Of a stretch of DNA of 64,000 nucleotides, positions 52,882 to 61,589 are shown piece after piece. How positions within the stretch are numbered: the first letter of the stretch is position 1; each line of letters starts with the position of its first letter. The stretch comes from RYN-230 sp963711705 (GTDB lineage Bacteria > Actinomycetota > Actinomycetes > Streptosporangiales > Streptosporangiaceae). Both the position numbers and the translations under genes were made by a program. The DNA is taken from contig CAVQFM010000015.1 of the NCBI GenBank assembly GCA_963711705.1, positions 62,001-126,000 of the forward strand. Reading direction: 5' to 3'. The notes beneath the pieces were generated by a model. That model was not told where the DNA came from. It saw only the letters and a list, made by a program, of their open reading frames with translations, and ran no database searches.

Positions 52882-53067
52882 GTGGCGAAGAAGGCGCTAG
52901 TCGTCAAGGCGGCGCGCAAGCCCAAGTTCAAGGTGCGCGGGTACACCAGGTGCTCGCGCTGCGGGCGGCCGCGTGCCGTGTACCGCAGGTTCGGCCTGTG
53001 CCGTATCTGCTTCCGCTCGATGGCCCACCGCGGTGAGCTGCCGGGCATCACGAAGTCCAGCTGGTAG
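52882..53067 (+). CDS. rpsN: 30S ribosomal protein S14, zinc-binding type
   Basis: The GTG at 52882 starts a 61-residue protein, the short type Z form. The zinc ligands are the two CxxC pairs in TRCSRCGRPRAVYRRFGLCR and its continuation ICF. It ends GELPGITKSSW, the usual S14Z terminus. S14 is a late-assembling protein of the 30S head. A gap of about 100 bp follows before rpsH. Confidence 0.97.
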   Translation: MAKKALVVKAARKPKFKVRGYTRCSRCGRPRAVYRRFGLCRICFRSMAHRGELPGITKSSW

Positions 53068-53166
53068 CCGGAAGCCCGGCCACCCGACCAAACCTGGGCG
53101 CGTCCCGCGCCCACTGACTACGCCGCAGGTCCGCTGGGAAACCGCGGTGAGGAAGGCCTCCAGGCC

Positions 53167-53565
53167 ATGACGATGACCGACCCGATCGCAGACATGCTGG
53201 CCCGTCTGCGTAACGCCAACTCGGCATACCACGACACGGTGGGCATGCCCAGCTCCACGATCAAGGTCCGGATCGCGGAGATCCTCAAGCAGGAGGGCTA
53301 CATCGCCGGGTGGGCCGTGGAAGCCGCCCCGGTGGGCAAGAGCCTCGTGGTGTCGCTCAAGTACGGCCCGACCCGGGAGCGCTCGATCGCCGGGATCAAG
53401 CGGGTGTCCAAGCCAGGCCTGCGGGTCTACGCCAAGAAGGACAACCTGCCGCGGGTGCTTGGCGGCCTCGGCATCGCCATCATCTCCACCTCGGCCGGCC
53501 TGATGACCGACAAGCAGGCGAACAAGCGCGGCGTAGGCGGGGAAGTCCTCGCCTACGTCTGGTGA
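53167..53565 (+). CDS. rpsH: 30S ribosomal protein S8
   Basis: The 132-residue protein starts MTMTDPIADMLARLRNANSA (ATG 53167; a second ATG at 53173) and contains KRVSKPGLRVYAKKDNLPRV and LGGLGIAIISTSAGLMTDKQ. S8 organises the central domain of 16S rRNA and in many bacteria represses the spc operon. Length is normal; rplF begins 11 bases after the stop. Confidence 0.96.
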   Translation: MTMTDPIADMLARLRNANSAYHDTVGMPSSTIKVRIAEILKQEGYIAGWAVEAAPVGKSLVVSLKYGPTRERSIAGIKRVSKPGLRVYAKKDNLPRVLGGLGIAIISTSAGLMTDKQANKRGVGGEVLAYVW

Positions 53566-53575
53566 GGAGACGGCG

Positions 53576-54112
53576 ATGTCACGAATTGGACGGCTGCCCG
53601 TGGAGATCCCCGGGGGCGTCGACGTCACTCTCGACGGCCGCGCGGTGAGCGTGAAGGGCCCCAAGGGCACGCTGGCCCTGGAGCTCACCCCGCCCATCGA
53701 GATCACCCGGGACAACGGCACCCTGAAGGTGACCAGGCCCAACGACGAGGGCAAGGTGCGCGCACTGCACGGCCTGTCGCGGACTCTGGTGGCCAACATG
53801 GTGACCGGGGTGACCCAGGGCTACAGCAAGACACTGGAAATCGTCGGGGTCGGCTACCGGGTCCAGGCGCGGGGCTCCAACCTGGAGTTCTCGCTGGGCT
53901 TCAGCCACCCGGTGGTGGTGACCCCGCCGGACGGCATCACGTTCCGGGTCGAGACGCCCACCCGGCTGGTGGTCGAGGGCATCGACAAGCAGCTGGTGGG
54001 CGAGGTCGCCGCGAACATCCGCAAGCTCCGCAAGCCCGACCCGTACAAGGGCAAGGGCATCCGGTACCAGGGCGAGCAGATCCGCCGCAAGGTCGGGAAG
54101 GCTGGTAAGTAA
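53576..54112 (+). CDS. rplF: 50S ribosomal protein L6
   Basis: The 178-residue product starts MSRIGRLPVEIPGGVDVTLD and has the two L6 domains, with the second containing RKPDPYKGKGIRYQGEQIRR. L6 sits near the sarcin-ricin loop and the factor-binding centre. Length is typical. The rplR start lies four bases after the stop. Confidence 0.97.
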   Translation: MSRIGRLPVEIPGGVDVTLDGRAVSVKGPKGTLALELTPPIEITRDNGTLKVTRPNDEGKVRALHGLSRTLVANMVTGVTQGYSKTLEIVGVGYRVQARGSNLEFSLGFSHPVVVTPPDGITFRVETPTRLVVEGIDKQLVGEVAANIRKLRKPDPYKGKGIRYQGEQIRRKVGKAGK

Positions 54113-54115
54113 CAG

Positions 54116-54490
54116 ATGGCTGGCACGAAGACCCAGGCCCGGAGCCGGGCGGCCGCGCGGTCGCGGCGGCACATCCGGGTGCGCAAGAAGGTCATGGGCA
54201 GCGCGGAGCGGCCACGGCTGATCGTCAACCGGTCGGCCCGGCACACGTTTGTCCAGCTGATCGACGACGGCGCGGGCCGGACGGTCGCAGCCGCGTCTAC
54301 CCTGGATGAGGCGATCAGGGACAGCGACGGGGACAAGACGGCCAAGGCCCGGCAGGTTGGCACGCTGCTCGCCGAGCGGGCGACCGCCGCGGGCGTGACC
54401 GCGGCCGTGCTCGACCGCGCTGGCTGGTCCTATCACGGCCGGATCGCCGCGCTCGCCGACGCGGTGCGCGAAGGCGGCCTGGCCCTGTGA
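54116..54490 (+). CDS. rplR: 50S ribosomal protein L18
   Basis: The 124-residue product begins MAGTKTQARSRAAARSRRHI, followed by RPRLIVNRSARHTFVQLIDD-type core (PRLIVNRSARHTFVQ) and ends GRIAALADAVREGGLAL. L18 binds 5S rRNA together with L5. The rpsE start is 38 bp downstream. Confidence 0.96.
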   Translation: MAGTKTQARSRAAARSRRHIRVRKKVMGSAERPRLIVNRSARHTFVQLIDDGAGRTVAAASTLDEAIRDSDGDKTAKARQVGTLLAERATAAGVTAAVLDRAGWSYHGRIAALADAVREGGLAL

Positions 54491-54527
54491 GGGCGACACA
54501 CGTGACATACGAGAGAAGGACAGACTG

Positions 54528-55148
54528 ATGGCAGGAGCTCCGCGGCGTGGTGGCGGTGGCGAACGGCGTGACCGCCGGGACGATCGCCGTGGCGGCGGCG
54601 CCGACAAGGGCACCGCTTACCTGGAGCGGGTCGTCACCATCAACCGGGTCGCCAAGGTGGTCCAGGGCGGCCGGCGGTTCAGCTTTACCGCGCTGGTCAT
54701 CGTGGGCGACGGCAACGGGATGGTCGGTGTCGGGTACGGCAAGGCCAAGGAGGTGCCCGCGGCTATCGCCAAGGGCGTCGAGGCGGCCAAGAAGTCGTTC
54801 TTCCGGGTGCCCCGGATCGCAGGCACGATCCCGCACACGGTGCAGGGTGAGGAGTCCGCGGGCGTGGTGCTGCTGAAGCCGGCCAGTCCCGGTACCGGCG
54901 TGATCGCCGGCGGCCCGGTGCGCGCCGTGCTGGAGTGCGCGGGCGTGCACGACGTGCTGTCCCGGTCGCTCGGCTCGTCCAACCCGATCAACGTGGTGCA
55001 CGCCACGGTGGCCGCGCTGAAGAGCCTGAAGCGCCCCGAGGAGATCGCGGCCCGGCGGGGACTTCCGATCGAGGATGTGGCCCCAGCGGCCATGCTGCGC
55101 GCCCGCGCGGCGGCGGCCAGCGCCGGCGCCGCGTCCGGCAACAGCTGA
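54528..55148 (+). CDS. rpsE: 30S ribosomal protein S5
   Basis: The 206-residue protein opens with a Gly/Arg-rich stretch (MAGAPRRGGGGERRDRRDDR), then the conserved VVTINRVAKVVQGGRRFSFT, the site involved in spectinomycin sensitivity and fidelity, and GKAKEVPAAIAKGVEAAKKS. S5 lies near the decoding site and the mRNA entry channel. The C-terminus is Ala-rich. Confidence 0.96.
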   Translation: MAGAPRRGGGGERRDRRDDRRGGGADKGTAYLERVVTINRVAKVVQGGRRFSFTALVIVGDGNGMVGVGYGKAKEVPAAIAKGVEAAKKSFFRVPRIAGTIPHTVQGEESAGVVLLKPASPGTGVIAGGPVRAVLECAGVHDVLSRSLGSSNPINVVHATVAALKSLKRPEEIAARRGLPIEDVAPAAMLRARAAAASAGAASGNS

Positions 55149-55161
55149 GCGGAGCGGGCTG

Positions 55162-55344
55162 ATGACACAGCTGAAGGTAACCCAGACCCGGTCGGAGATC
55201 GGGGGCACCAAATCCCAGCGGGCGTCTCTGCGCTCGCTCGGGCTGAAGCGGATCGGGCACGTGGTCGTCAAGGACGACCGGCCCGAGTTCCGCGGCATGA
55301 TCTACGCGGTGCGGCACCTCGTCACCGTCGAGGAGGTCGACTGA
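55162..55344 (+). CDS. rpmD: 50S ribosomal protein L30
   Basis: The 60-residue product starts MTQLKVTQTRSEIGGTKSQR and contains LRSLGLKRIGHVVVKDD, the standard L30 fold. Length is normal. The gene is 13 bp after rpsE and overlaps no other; rplO begins two bases after its stop. Confidence 0.97.
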   Translation: MTQLKVTQTRSEIGGTKSQRASLRSLGLKRIGHVVVKDDRPEFRGMIYAVRHLVTVEEVD

Positions 55345-55345
55345 C

Positions 55346-55786
55346 ATGCTGAGGATCCATCATCTCCGCCCGGCCCCGGGCTCGCGCACCGAGCGCACCC
55401 GGGTCGGCCGCGGTGAGGCGTCCAAGGGCAAGACCGCGGGCCGCGGCACCAAGGGCACCAAGGCCCGCGGGCAGGTGGCGCTCGGCTTCGAGGGCGGCCA
55501 GATGCCGCTGCAGCGCCGGGTGCCGAAGCTGAGGGGCTTTTCCAACGCGCGCTTCAAGACCACCTACCAGGTAGTCAACATCGGCCGGCTCACCGAGCTG
55601 TACCCGCAGGGCGGCGAGGTGACCCCGGAGGACCTGGCGGCCAAGGGCGCGGTGCGGACCGGCGAACTGGTCAAGGTGCTCGGCCAGGGCGACGTGGATG
55701 TGACCCTGCGGGTGACCGCGCACGCGTTCTCCGCCTCGGCCCGGGAGAAGATCACGGCGGCCGGGGGAACGGTCACGGAGCTGTAA
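55346..55786 (+). CDS. rplO: 50S ribosomal protein L15
   Basis: The 146-residue protein starts MLRIHHLRPAPGSRTERTRV and has the Gly-rich region GEASKGKTAGRGTKGTKARG plus GFEGGQMPLQRRVPKLRGF. L15 is a late 50S assembly protein. Between its stop and secY lies a 158-bp gap with a TACACT box (55861-55866) but no well-placed -35 element. Confidence 0.97.
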   Translation: MLRIHHLRPAPGSRTERTRVGRGEASKGKTAGRGTKGTKARGQVALGFEGGQMPLQRRVPKLRGFSNARFKTTYQVVNIGRLTELYPQGGEVTPEDLAAKGAVRTGELVKVLGQGDVDVTLRVTAHAFSASAREKITAAGGTVTEL

Positions 55787-55944
55787 GTGTGCTGCCCCCG
55801 CCGGCCACACACAGTCATCGTTACCGAGCGCAGAGGGCTGTTACAGTGCTGCCGACGCACTACACTGCGGCGCACCGGCCGTCGCTGCCGCTCCCGGGAG
55901 ACCACGGCCCTGACCTCGTTCACCGAGCTAGTTGAGGACGGCGC

Positions 55945-57262
55945 ATGCTGACCGCGTTCATCCGGGCCTTCCGGACGCCTGACCTGCGCAAGAAGCTGCT
56001 GTTCACCCTCGGCATCCTGGCCGTCTTCCGGTTCGGCGCGGCGGTACCCACCCCGGGCATCTCCGAGAAGGCGGTGAGGTTCTGCACCGGCCTGGAGAGC
56101 AAGAGCAGCGCGGCCGGCGTCTACCAGCTGGTCAACCTGTTCAGCGGCGGCGCGTTGCTCCGGCTGTCCGTGTTCGCGCTGGGCATCATGCCCTACATCA
56201 CCGCGAGCATCATCCTGCAGCTACTCGCCGTGGTCATCCCCCGGCTGGAGACGCTGCGCCAGGAGGGCCAGTCGGGCCAGGCGAAGATCACCCAGTACAC
56301 CCGGTACCTCACGGTCGGACTGGCCATCCTGCAGTCCACCGGCATCGTCGCGTTCGCCCGGTCCGGGAACCTGTTCCCCGGCTGCACCCAGGCGCTGATC
56401 CCGAACCCCTACGGTGTTCACCATCACCAGCATGGTGATCACCATGACGGCGGGCACCGCGGTCATCATGTGGCTGGGCGAGCTGATCACCGACCGGGGC
56501 GTCGGCAACGGCATGTCGGTGCTCATCTTCACCACGGTCATCTCCCAGATGGCCGGGTACATCGTGGACGTCTACCACGCCAAGTCCGGGTTCGTGCTGG
56601 CCATCGTGCTGCTGATCGGCATCGGGATCGTGGCCTTCGTGGTCTTCATGGAGCAGGCCCAGCGGCGCATCCCGGTGCAGTACGCCAAGCGCATGGTGGG
56701 CCGCAAGATGTACGGCGGGACCTCGACCTACATCCCGCTCAAGGTGAACCAGGCCGGTGTCATCCCGGTCATCTTCGCCTCGTCGCTGCTGTACATCCCG
56801 GAACTGGCGTCCACCCTGTTCGGCAACAAGGCCCATCCGGCGGGCTGGGTCACCTGGGTGCAGAACAACCTGAACGGCTCGACCGGGTACTCGGCCGCCT
56901 ACGCGGTCTCGTTCTTCGTGCTGGTCGTGTTCTTCACGTACTTCTACGTGTCCATCACGTTCAACCCGACCGAGGTGGCGGACAACATGAAGAAGTACGG
57001 CGGGTTCATCCCCGGCATCCGCCCCGGGCGGCCGACCGCGCAGTACCTGAACTATGTGCTCAACCGGCTGACCGCGCCGGGCTCGCTGTACCTGGGGCTG
57101 ATCGCACTGATCCCGATGATCGCGTTCGGGCTGCTGGGGGTGGGTACTCAGTTCCCATTCGGTGGCACCAGCATCCTGATCGTGGTGGGGGTGGGGCTGG
57201 ACACGGTGAAGCAGATCGAGAGCCAGTTGCAGCAGCGCAACTATGAGGGCTTCCTGCGATAG
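55945..57262 (+). CDS. secY: Preprotein translocase subunit SecY (frame break near 56410)
   Basis: SecY is the membrane channel for protein export. The ATG at 55945 has TTGAGGACG upstream. The first part has MLTAFIRAFRTPDLRKKLLF and LVNLFSGGALLRLSVFALGI (the plug region); the rest, in the next frame, has TITSMVITMTAGTAVIMWLG, LITDRGVGNGMSVLIFTTVI and FNPTEVADNMKKYGGFIPGI. Dropping one base near 56410 gives about 438 residues and the ten helices of the family. Because secY is essential, the break is probably an error. The stop shares a base with the adk GTG. Confidence 0.93.
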
Positions 57263-57915
57263 TGCGCGTCGTCCTCGTCGGGCCCCCCGGTGCGGGCAAG
57301 GGGACACAGGCCCAGTTCATAGCGTCGCACCTGTCCATCCCGAAGATTTCGACAGGTGACATCTTCCGCGGCAACGTGAGCCAGGGCACCGCGCTCGGCC
57401 GCCGGGCGCAGGCGTTCATGGAACGCGGCGACCTGGTCCCGGACGAGGTGACGATCGCGATGGTCACCGACCGGCTGCAGGAGGACGACGCGCAGTCCGG
57501 CTTCCTGCTGGACGGCTTCCCGCGCACGGTCCCGCAGGCGGAAACGCTGAAGAAGATGCTCACCTCCTGGGACAGCCGGCTGGACGTGGTCCTGGAACTG
57601 GTGGTCGACGACGACGAGGTGGTCCGCAGGCTGTCCGGGCGGCGCACCTGCCGCCGCTGCGGCCGGGTCTGGCACGTGCTGTTCGACCCGCCCGCTCACC
57701 GGGAGCAGTGTGACGACTGCGGCGGCGAGCTGTTCCAGCGAGACGACGACCGCGAGGAGACCATCCGGCACCGGATCGAGGTGTACCAGGAGCAGACCGC
57801 GCCGCTGGTCGCGTTCTACGCCGACGAGGGGATCCTGCTCGGCATCGACGCCACCGGCCCGGTCGAGGAGATCACCGAGCGTGCCCTCAGCGCCCTCCGC
57901 CGCTTCATCCGCTGA
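57262..57915 (+). CDS. adk: Adenylate kinase, zinc type
   Basis: The GTG at 57262 shares its first base with the secY stop. Adenylate kinase balances ATP, ADP and AMP. The 217-residue enzyme has the P-loop GPPGAGKGTQ (residues 7-16), FLLDGFPRTVPQAETL and a lid with four Cys (CRRCGRV and CDDCGG) that binds zinc. Downstream come a perfect inverted repeat and map. Confidence 0.97.
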   Translation: MRVVLVGPPGAGKGTQAQFIASHLSIPKISTGDIFRGNVSQGTALGRRAQAFMERGDLVPDEVTIAMVTDRLQEDDAQSGFLLDGFPRTVPQAETLKKMLTSWDSRLDVVLELVVDDDEVVRRLSGRRTCRRCGRVWHVLFDPPAHREQCDDCGGELFQRDDDREETIRHRIEVYQEQTAPLVAFYADEGILLGIDATGPVEEITERALSALRRFIR

Positions 57916-57928
57916 CGAGCATCCAGCG

Positions 57929-57982
57929 CTCGTGATCATGAGATTGGTGCGAATCTATTCACCCCTACGTCATGATCACGAG
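57929..57982. repeat. Inverted repeat with 13-bp arms between adk and map
   Basis: CTCGTGATCATGA (57929-57941) and TCATGATCACGAG (57970-57982) are exact reverse complements, with a 28-base centre that itself contains GGTG and CACC ten bases apart. The AT content is higher than in the flanks. It may be a small mobile or dispersed palindromic element, or a regulatory structure; it lies 56 bp upstream of the map start. Confidence 0.75.
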
Positions 57983-58037
57983 TGGACGGGGCGGCCCGGT
58001 GCCGGTGACGCCCGGGTACCGTTGAAGGGGAGGCGGC

Positions 58038-58880
58038 ATGTGGAAGAGGCGTGAGCCAGAGATCGAGCTGAAGACCGCCGGCCAGCTGGCCGCGATGCGC
58101 GCGGCCGGGCTGGTCGTGGCGGACGCGCTGCGGGCCGCGGCCGAGGCCGCTGGGCCCGGCGTCAGCCCGGCCGACCTGGACGCGGTGGCCAGCGACGTCA
58201 TCCAGGCCGCCGGGGCGGTGCCGTCCTTCCGTGGCTACCACGGCTACCCGGCGACGATCTGCACCTCGGTGAACGCCGAGGTCGTGCACGGCATCCCCAG
58301 CCCGGGCCGGCCGCTGCGCCCCGGCGACGTGCTGTCCCTGGACTGCGGGGCGATCGTGGACGGCTGGCACGCGGACGCGGCGCTGACCGTCGGCATCGGC
58401 GAGATCCCGGCTCACCTGGCCGAGCTCATCGCCGCCTGCGCGCAGGCCATGTGGTGCGGGCTGGCCGCGGCCCAGCCGGGCGGGCGGCTGACCGACATCT
58501 CGCACGCGGTCGAGCACAGTGCCCGGGCGGCCGGCCCGTACGGCATCGTCGAGGACTACGTCGGGCACGGCATCGGCAGCCAGATGCACATGGACCCGCC
58601 CGTGCTCAACCAGGGCCGGCCCGGCCGCGGCCCGCTGCTCCGGCCCGGGATGGCGCTGGCCATCGAGCCGCTGCTCACCGCGGGCAGCCCGGAGACCGTG
58701 CTGCTGGACGACGGCTGGACCGCGGTGACCGCGGACGGCAGCGTCGCGGCCCACTTCGAGCACACGGTGGCGGTCACCGCCGACGGCCCGTGGGTGCTCA
58801 CCGAGCCGGACGGCGGCCAGGCGGGCCTGCGCCGGGCGGCTGGCGCCGGGACGCTGAACTGCTCAGCCGCGCGGACCTGA
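58038..58880 (+). CDS. map: Methionine aminopeptidase, type I
   Basis: The enzyme removes the initiator methionine. The 280-residue product starts MWKRREPEIELKTAGQLAAM and contains the metal ligands of the family in VLSLDCGAIVDGWHADAALT (two Asp), YVGHGIGSQMHMDPPV (His) and LAIEPLLTAGSPET (Glu), with a final Glu in AHFEHTV. Length is slightly above the usual 255-285. It follows adk, as in other actinobacteria, and is translated in the same direction as the DUF1707 gene downstream. Confidence 0.95.
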   Translation: MWKRREPEIELKTAGQLAAMRAAGLVVADALRAAAEAAGPGVSPADLDAVASDVIQAAGAVPSFRGYHGYPATICTSVNAEVVHGIPSPGRPLRPGDVLSLDCGAIVDGWHADAALTVGIGEIPAHLAELIAACAQAMWCGLAAAQPGGRLTDISHAVEHSARAAGPYGIVEDYVGHGIGSQMHMDPPVLNQGRPGRGPLLRPGMALAIEPLLTAGSPETVLLDDGWTAVTADGSVAAHFEHTVAVTADGPWVLTEPDGGQAGLRRAAGAGTLNCSAART

Positions 58881-58891
58881 GGAGAGACCGG

Positions 58892-59174
58892 ATGCCGAGC
58901 GACCCGAAGATCCGCGTGCGGCGATGCCGACCGGGAACGGACCGCGGCACTGCTCAGCGAGCATCACGCGGCGGGCCGGCTGACCGCCGAGGAGTTCCAG
59001 GAGCGGCTGGAAAAGGCGTACGCCGCCAAGACCCAGGGCGAACTCGACGAATTGCTGGCCGACCTGCCCGCGATCGACCTGTATGCGCTGCCCGACGCCA
59101 CGATGCGCCGTGGCCGGCCCGGATACTCCCAGCTTCCGTGGTGGCCCGCACCAGGCAAAGGACGCGACCACTGA
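58892..59174 (+). CDS. DUF1707-type small protein (frame break near 58919)
   Basis: The ATG at 58892 follows GGAGAGA, 12 bases after map, and reads MPSDPKIRV. The rest is one frame away: ERTAALLSEHHAAGRLTAEE, then FQERLEKAYAAKTQGELDEL and LLADLPAIDLYALPD. Dropping one base near 58919 gives about 93 residues matching the DUF1707 domain, whose N-terminal DRE-x-A pattern and helical LTAEEFQERL are characteristic; no function is established. It may be cotranscribed with map. Confidence 0.65.
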
Positions 59175-59259
59175 ACGGCTTGTTCCCCATCCTGACCTGG
59201 GGCAGCCGGCCGTTTGGGGGCGTAATGCCGGGTAGGGAATTTTTTGGCCCGTCACCTGG

Positions 59260-59289
59260 TTCGCAAACTCAGGCAGGGTCGCGTAGACT
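59260..59289 (+). promoter_or_regulatory. Promoter of infA and the alpha cluster
   Basis: TTCGCA (59260-59265) and TAGACT (59284-59289) are separated by 18 bases. The start would be near 59296, about 170 bases before infA. The interval contains a TGCCTGC/GCAGGCA hairpin near 59412-59437. Confidence 0.6.
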
Positions 59290-59467
59290 CTGCTGCGGCC
59301 CGTGATCTGGCCTGTGCCGGCTATGCCGCTGCCTCGCGGGCAGGAGAGTAAGACCACGCATCCCGGTGTGGCACAGTCCTGGGATGCAGCAGACACAATG
59401 TAGACAACACCTGCCTGCATGCCACTCGTGGCAGGCACGGCGGGCCTGACAGCGAAGCGCGGAGGAC

Positions 59468-59689
59468 ATGCCCAAAAAGGACGGCGCCATCGAGATCGAG
59501 GGCAGGATCGTCGAGTCACTTCCCAATGCCTTCTTCCGGGTGGAGCTAGACAATGGGCACAAGGTTCTCGCCCACATCAGCGGGAAGATGCGGATGCATT
59601 ACATCCGGATCCTGCCAGACGACCGGGTTGTCGTTGAGCTGAGCCCGTATGACCTGAGCCGCGGCCGGATTGTCTACCGGTACAAGTGA
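59468..59689 (+). CDS. infA: Translation initiation factor IF-1
   Basis: The 73-residue protein reads MPKKDGAIEIEGRIVESLPN and HKVLAHISGKMRMHYIRILP, the S1-like OB fold that fills the 30S A site during initiation. Length and sequence are the actinobacterial standard. GAGGAC precedes the start and rpmJ follows after 18 bases. Confidence 0.97.
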   Translation: MPKKDGAIEIEGRIVESLPNAFFRVELDNGHKVLAHISGKMRMHYIRILPDDRVVVELSPYDLSRGRIVYRYK

Positions 59690-59707
59690 CGAACCGGGAG
59701 CACCACG

Positions 59708-59821
59708 ATGAAGGTCAAGCCAAGTGTGAAGAAGATCTGCAGCAAGTGCCGGGTGATCCGGCGGCACGGCCGGGTCATGGTCATCTGCTCTGACCCGCGG
59801 CACAAGCAGCGCCAGGGCTGA
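59708..59821 (+). CDS. rpmJ: 50S ribosomal protein L36
   Basis: The 37-residue product reads MKVKPSVKKICSKCRVIRRH and continues GRVMVICSDPRHKQRQG. It is the C+ type with a zinc site from C11, C14, C27 and H32. It is too small for many gene finders. Position between infA and rpsM is conserved. Confidence 0.95.
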   Translation: MKVKPSVKKICSKCRVIRRHGRVMVICSDPRHKQRQG

Positions 59822-59857
59822 CGCCCCGGCGGTTTCCTCTAGTTAGGCGCACCGCAG

Positions 59858-59882
59858 CCCTGACCGGCCGAGCCGGTCAGGG
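59858..59882 (+). promoter_or_regulatory. Leader hairpin before rpsM
   Basis: An 11-bp perfect stem CCCTGACCGGC/GCCGGTCAGGG with a CGA loop sits in the 154-bp gap between rpmJ and rpsM. There is no T-run. It could be an autoregulatory or attenuation structure of the alpha operon. Confidence 0.5.
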
Positions 59883-59975
59883 TCACCCCCGGAACGGAGG
59901 CCGGGGCCCGGCCCGGGCAGGGACCGGGGAGCGGCGCGTACGACCTCCGCGACGACAAAGGAGAACTGCCCGCCC

Positions 59976-60356
59976 ATGGCACGCCTGGTTGGCGTTGACC
60001 TCCCCCGCGACAAGCGGCTCGAGGTCGCCCTCACCTACATCTACGGAATCGGGCGCACCCGCGCGCTCGAGACGCTGAAGAACACCGGCGTCAGCGGTGA
60101 CACGCGGGTCCACGACCTCGGCGACGACGATCTGGTCAGGCTCAGGGACTGGATCGAAGCGACCTACCAGGTCGAAGGTGACCTGCGGCGCGAGGTGCAG
60201 GCGGACATCCGCCGCAAGATCGAGATCGGGTGCTATCAGGGCATCCGGCACCGCCGGGGGCTGCCGGTCCACGGCCAGCGCACCCAGACCAACGCCCGGA
60301 CCCGCAAGGGCCGGAAGAAGACAGTGGCCGGCAAGAAGAAGGCCGGGAAGAAGTAG
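59976..60356 (+). CDS. rpsM: 30S ribosomal protein S13
   Basis: The 126-residue product begins MARLVGVDLPRDKRLEVALT and contains TYIYGIGRTRALETLKNTGV, RHRRGLPVHGQRTQTNARTR and a Lys-rich end. S13 bridges the subunits in the 30S head. An AAAGGAGA precedes the start. Confidence 0.97.
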   Translation: MARLVGVDLPRDKRLEVALTYIYGIGRTRALETLKNTGVSGDTRVHDLGDDDLVRLRDWIEATYQVEGDLRREVQADIRRKIEIGCYQGIRHRRGLPVHGQRTQTNARTRKGRKKTVAGKKKAGKK

Positions 60357-60422
60357 TCCGCGCCAGCAGGCAACTCCCGCTGGCCACGCCGCGGACCGAC
60401 GACCTCACCGAATAGGAAGCAG

Positions 60423-60824
60423 ATGCCGCCAAGGAGCCGCACGGCCGCCAAGAAGGTGCGCCGCAAGGAACGGAAGAACGTAGCTCACGGGCACGCCCAC
60501 ATCAGGAGCACGTTCAACAACACCATCGTCTCGATCACCGACCCGGTGGGCAACGTCATCTCGTGGGCGTCGTCCGGCCAGGTCGGCTTCAAGGGTTCCC
60601 GCAAATCCACCCCGTTCGCCGCGCAGATGGCCGCCGAGGCCGCGGCCCGCCGGGCCATGGAGCACGGCATGCGCAAGGTGGACGTATTCGTCAAGGGCCC
60701 CGGCTCCGGGCGGGAGACCGCCATCCGGTCGCTGCAGGCCACCGGTCTGGAAGTCGGGTCCATCCAGGACGTCACCCCGGTTCCGCATAATGGCTGCCGC
60801 CCGCCGAAGCGGCGCCGGGTCTGA
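60423..60824 (+). CDS. rpsK: 30S ribosomal protein S11
   Basis: The 133-residue protein starts MPPRSRTAAKKVRRKERKNV and contains GHAHIRSTFNNTIVSITDPV and GPGSGRETAIRSLQATGLEV, ending NGCRPPKRRRV. S11 lies on the 30S platform near the E-site mRNA. Length is normal. rpsD begins 15 bases after the stop. Confidence 0.97.
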   Translation: MPPRSRTAAKKVRRKERKNVAHGHAHIRSTFNNTIVSITDPVGNVISWASSGQVGFKGSRKSTPFAAQMAAEAAARRAMEHGMRKVDVFVKGPGSGRETAIRSLQATGLEVGSIQDVTPVPHNGCRPPKRRRV

Positions 60825-60839
60825 GGAGTCAACCAGAAC

Positions 60840-61466
60840 ATGGCGCGATACACAGGGGCGGACTGCAAGCTGTGCCGCCGCGAGAAGATGAAGCTCTTCC
60901 TCAAGGGCGCGAAGTGCGATTCGCCGAAATGCCCGATTGAGCTCCGGCCCTACCCGCCGGGCGAGCACGGCCGCAACCGGCCCAAGGAGAGCGAGTACCT
61001 GCTCCAGATCCGGGAGAAGCAGAAGGCGCGCCGGGTCTACGGGATTCTCGAGCGGCAGTTCCACGGCTACTACGAGGAAGCCTCCCGCAAGCGCGGGATG
61101 ACCGGCGAGAACCTGCTGCAGATCCTGGAAAGCCGCCTGGACAACGTGGTGTACCGGGCCGGCTTCGCCAAGAGCCGGGACATGGCCCGCCAGCTGGTGC
61201 GGCACGGTCATTTCACGGTCAACGGCAAGAAGGTGGACATTCCGTCCTACCGGGTCACCGAGAACGACATCATCGAGGTCCGGCCGAAGTCGGTCGAGCT
61301 GACGCCGATGGTGGTGGCCCGGGCCGAGGCGGGCGAGCGGCCCACCCCAGCCTGGATGGAGGTCATCCCGGACAAGAACCGGATCCTCGTCCACCAGCTG
61401 CCGGCCCGCGCCCAGATCGACACGCAGGTACAGGAACAGCTCATCGTCGAGTACTACTCTAAGTAA
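60840..61466 (+). CDS. rpsD: 30S ribosomal protein S4, zinc-containing type
   Basis: The 208-residue protein starts MARYTGADCKLCRREKMKLF and has a four-Cys zinc site (CKLC and CDSPKC). The S4 RNA-binding domain is seen in ESRLDNVVYRAGFAKSRDMA and RQLVRHGHFTVNGKKVDIPS. S4 initiates 30S assembly and represses the alpha operon in other bacteria. A 123-bp gap separates it from rpoA. Confidence 0.97.
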   Translation: MARYTGADCKLCRREKMKLFLKGAKCDSPKCPIELRPYPPGEHGRNRPKESEYLLQIREKQKARRVYGILERQFHGYYEEASRKRGMTGENLLQILESRLDNVVYRAGFAKSRDMARQLVRHGHFTVNGKKVDIPSYRVTENDIIEVRPKSVELTPMVVARAEAGERPTPAWMEVIPDKNRILVHQLPARAQIDTQVQEQLIVEYYSK

Positions 61467-61589
61467 CAAGCTTGCCGGGGCCGGCCGCGCGGTGCGCGGG
61501 GCCCGCGGTAGGGGCGGCCCGCTCGGTACGGCGCGGCCGCCAGGAAAGATCGCGGCGTCAAATAGCGGGCGTCGCGGAAAGGGGTACCA

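Noticed and set aside
55861..55866. Promoter for secY at TACACT
   Set aside because: The -10-like box is good but the nearest -35 candidates are 14-15 bases or mismatched, so I did not call it.
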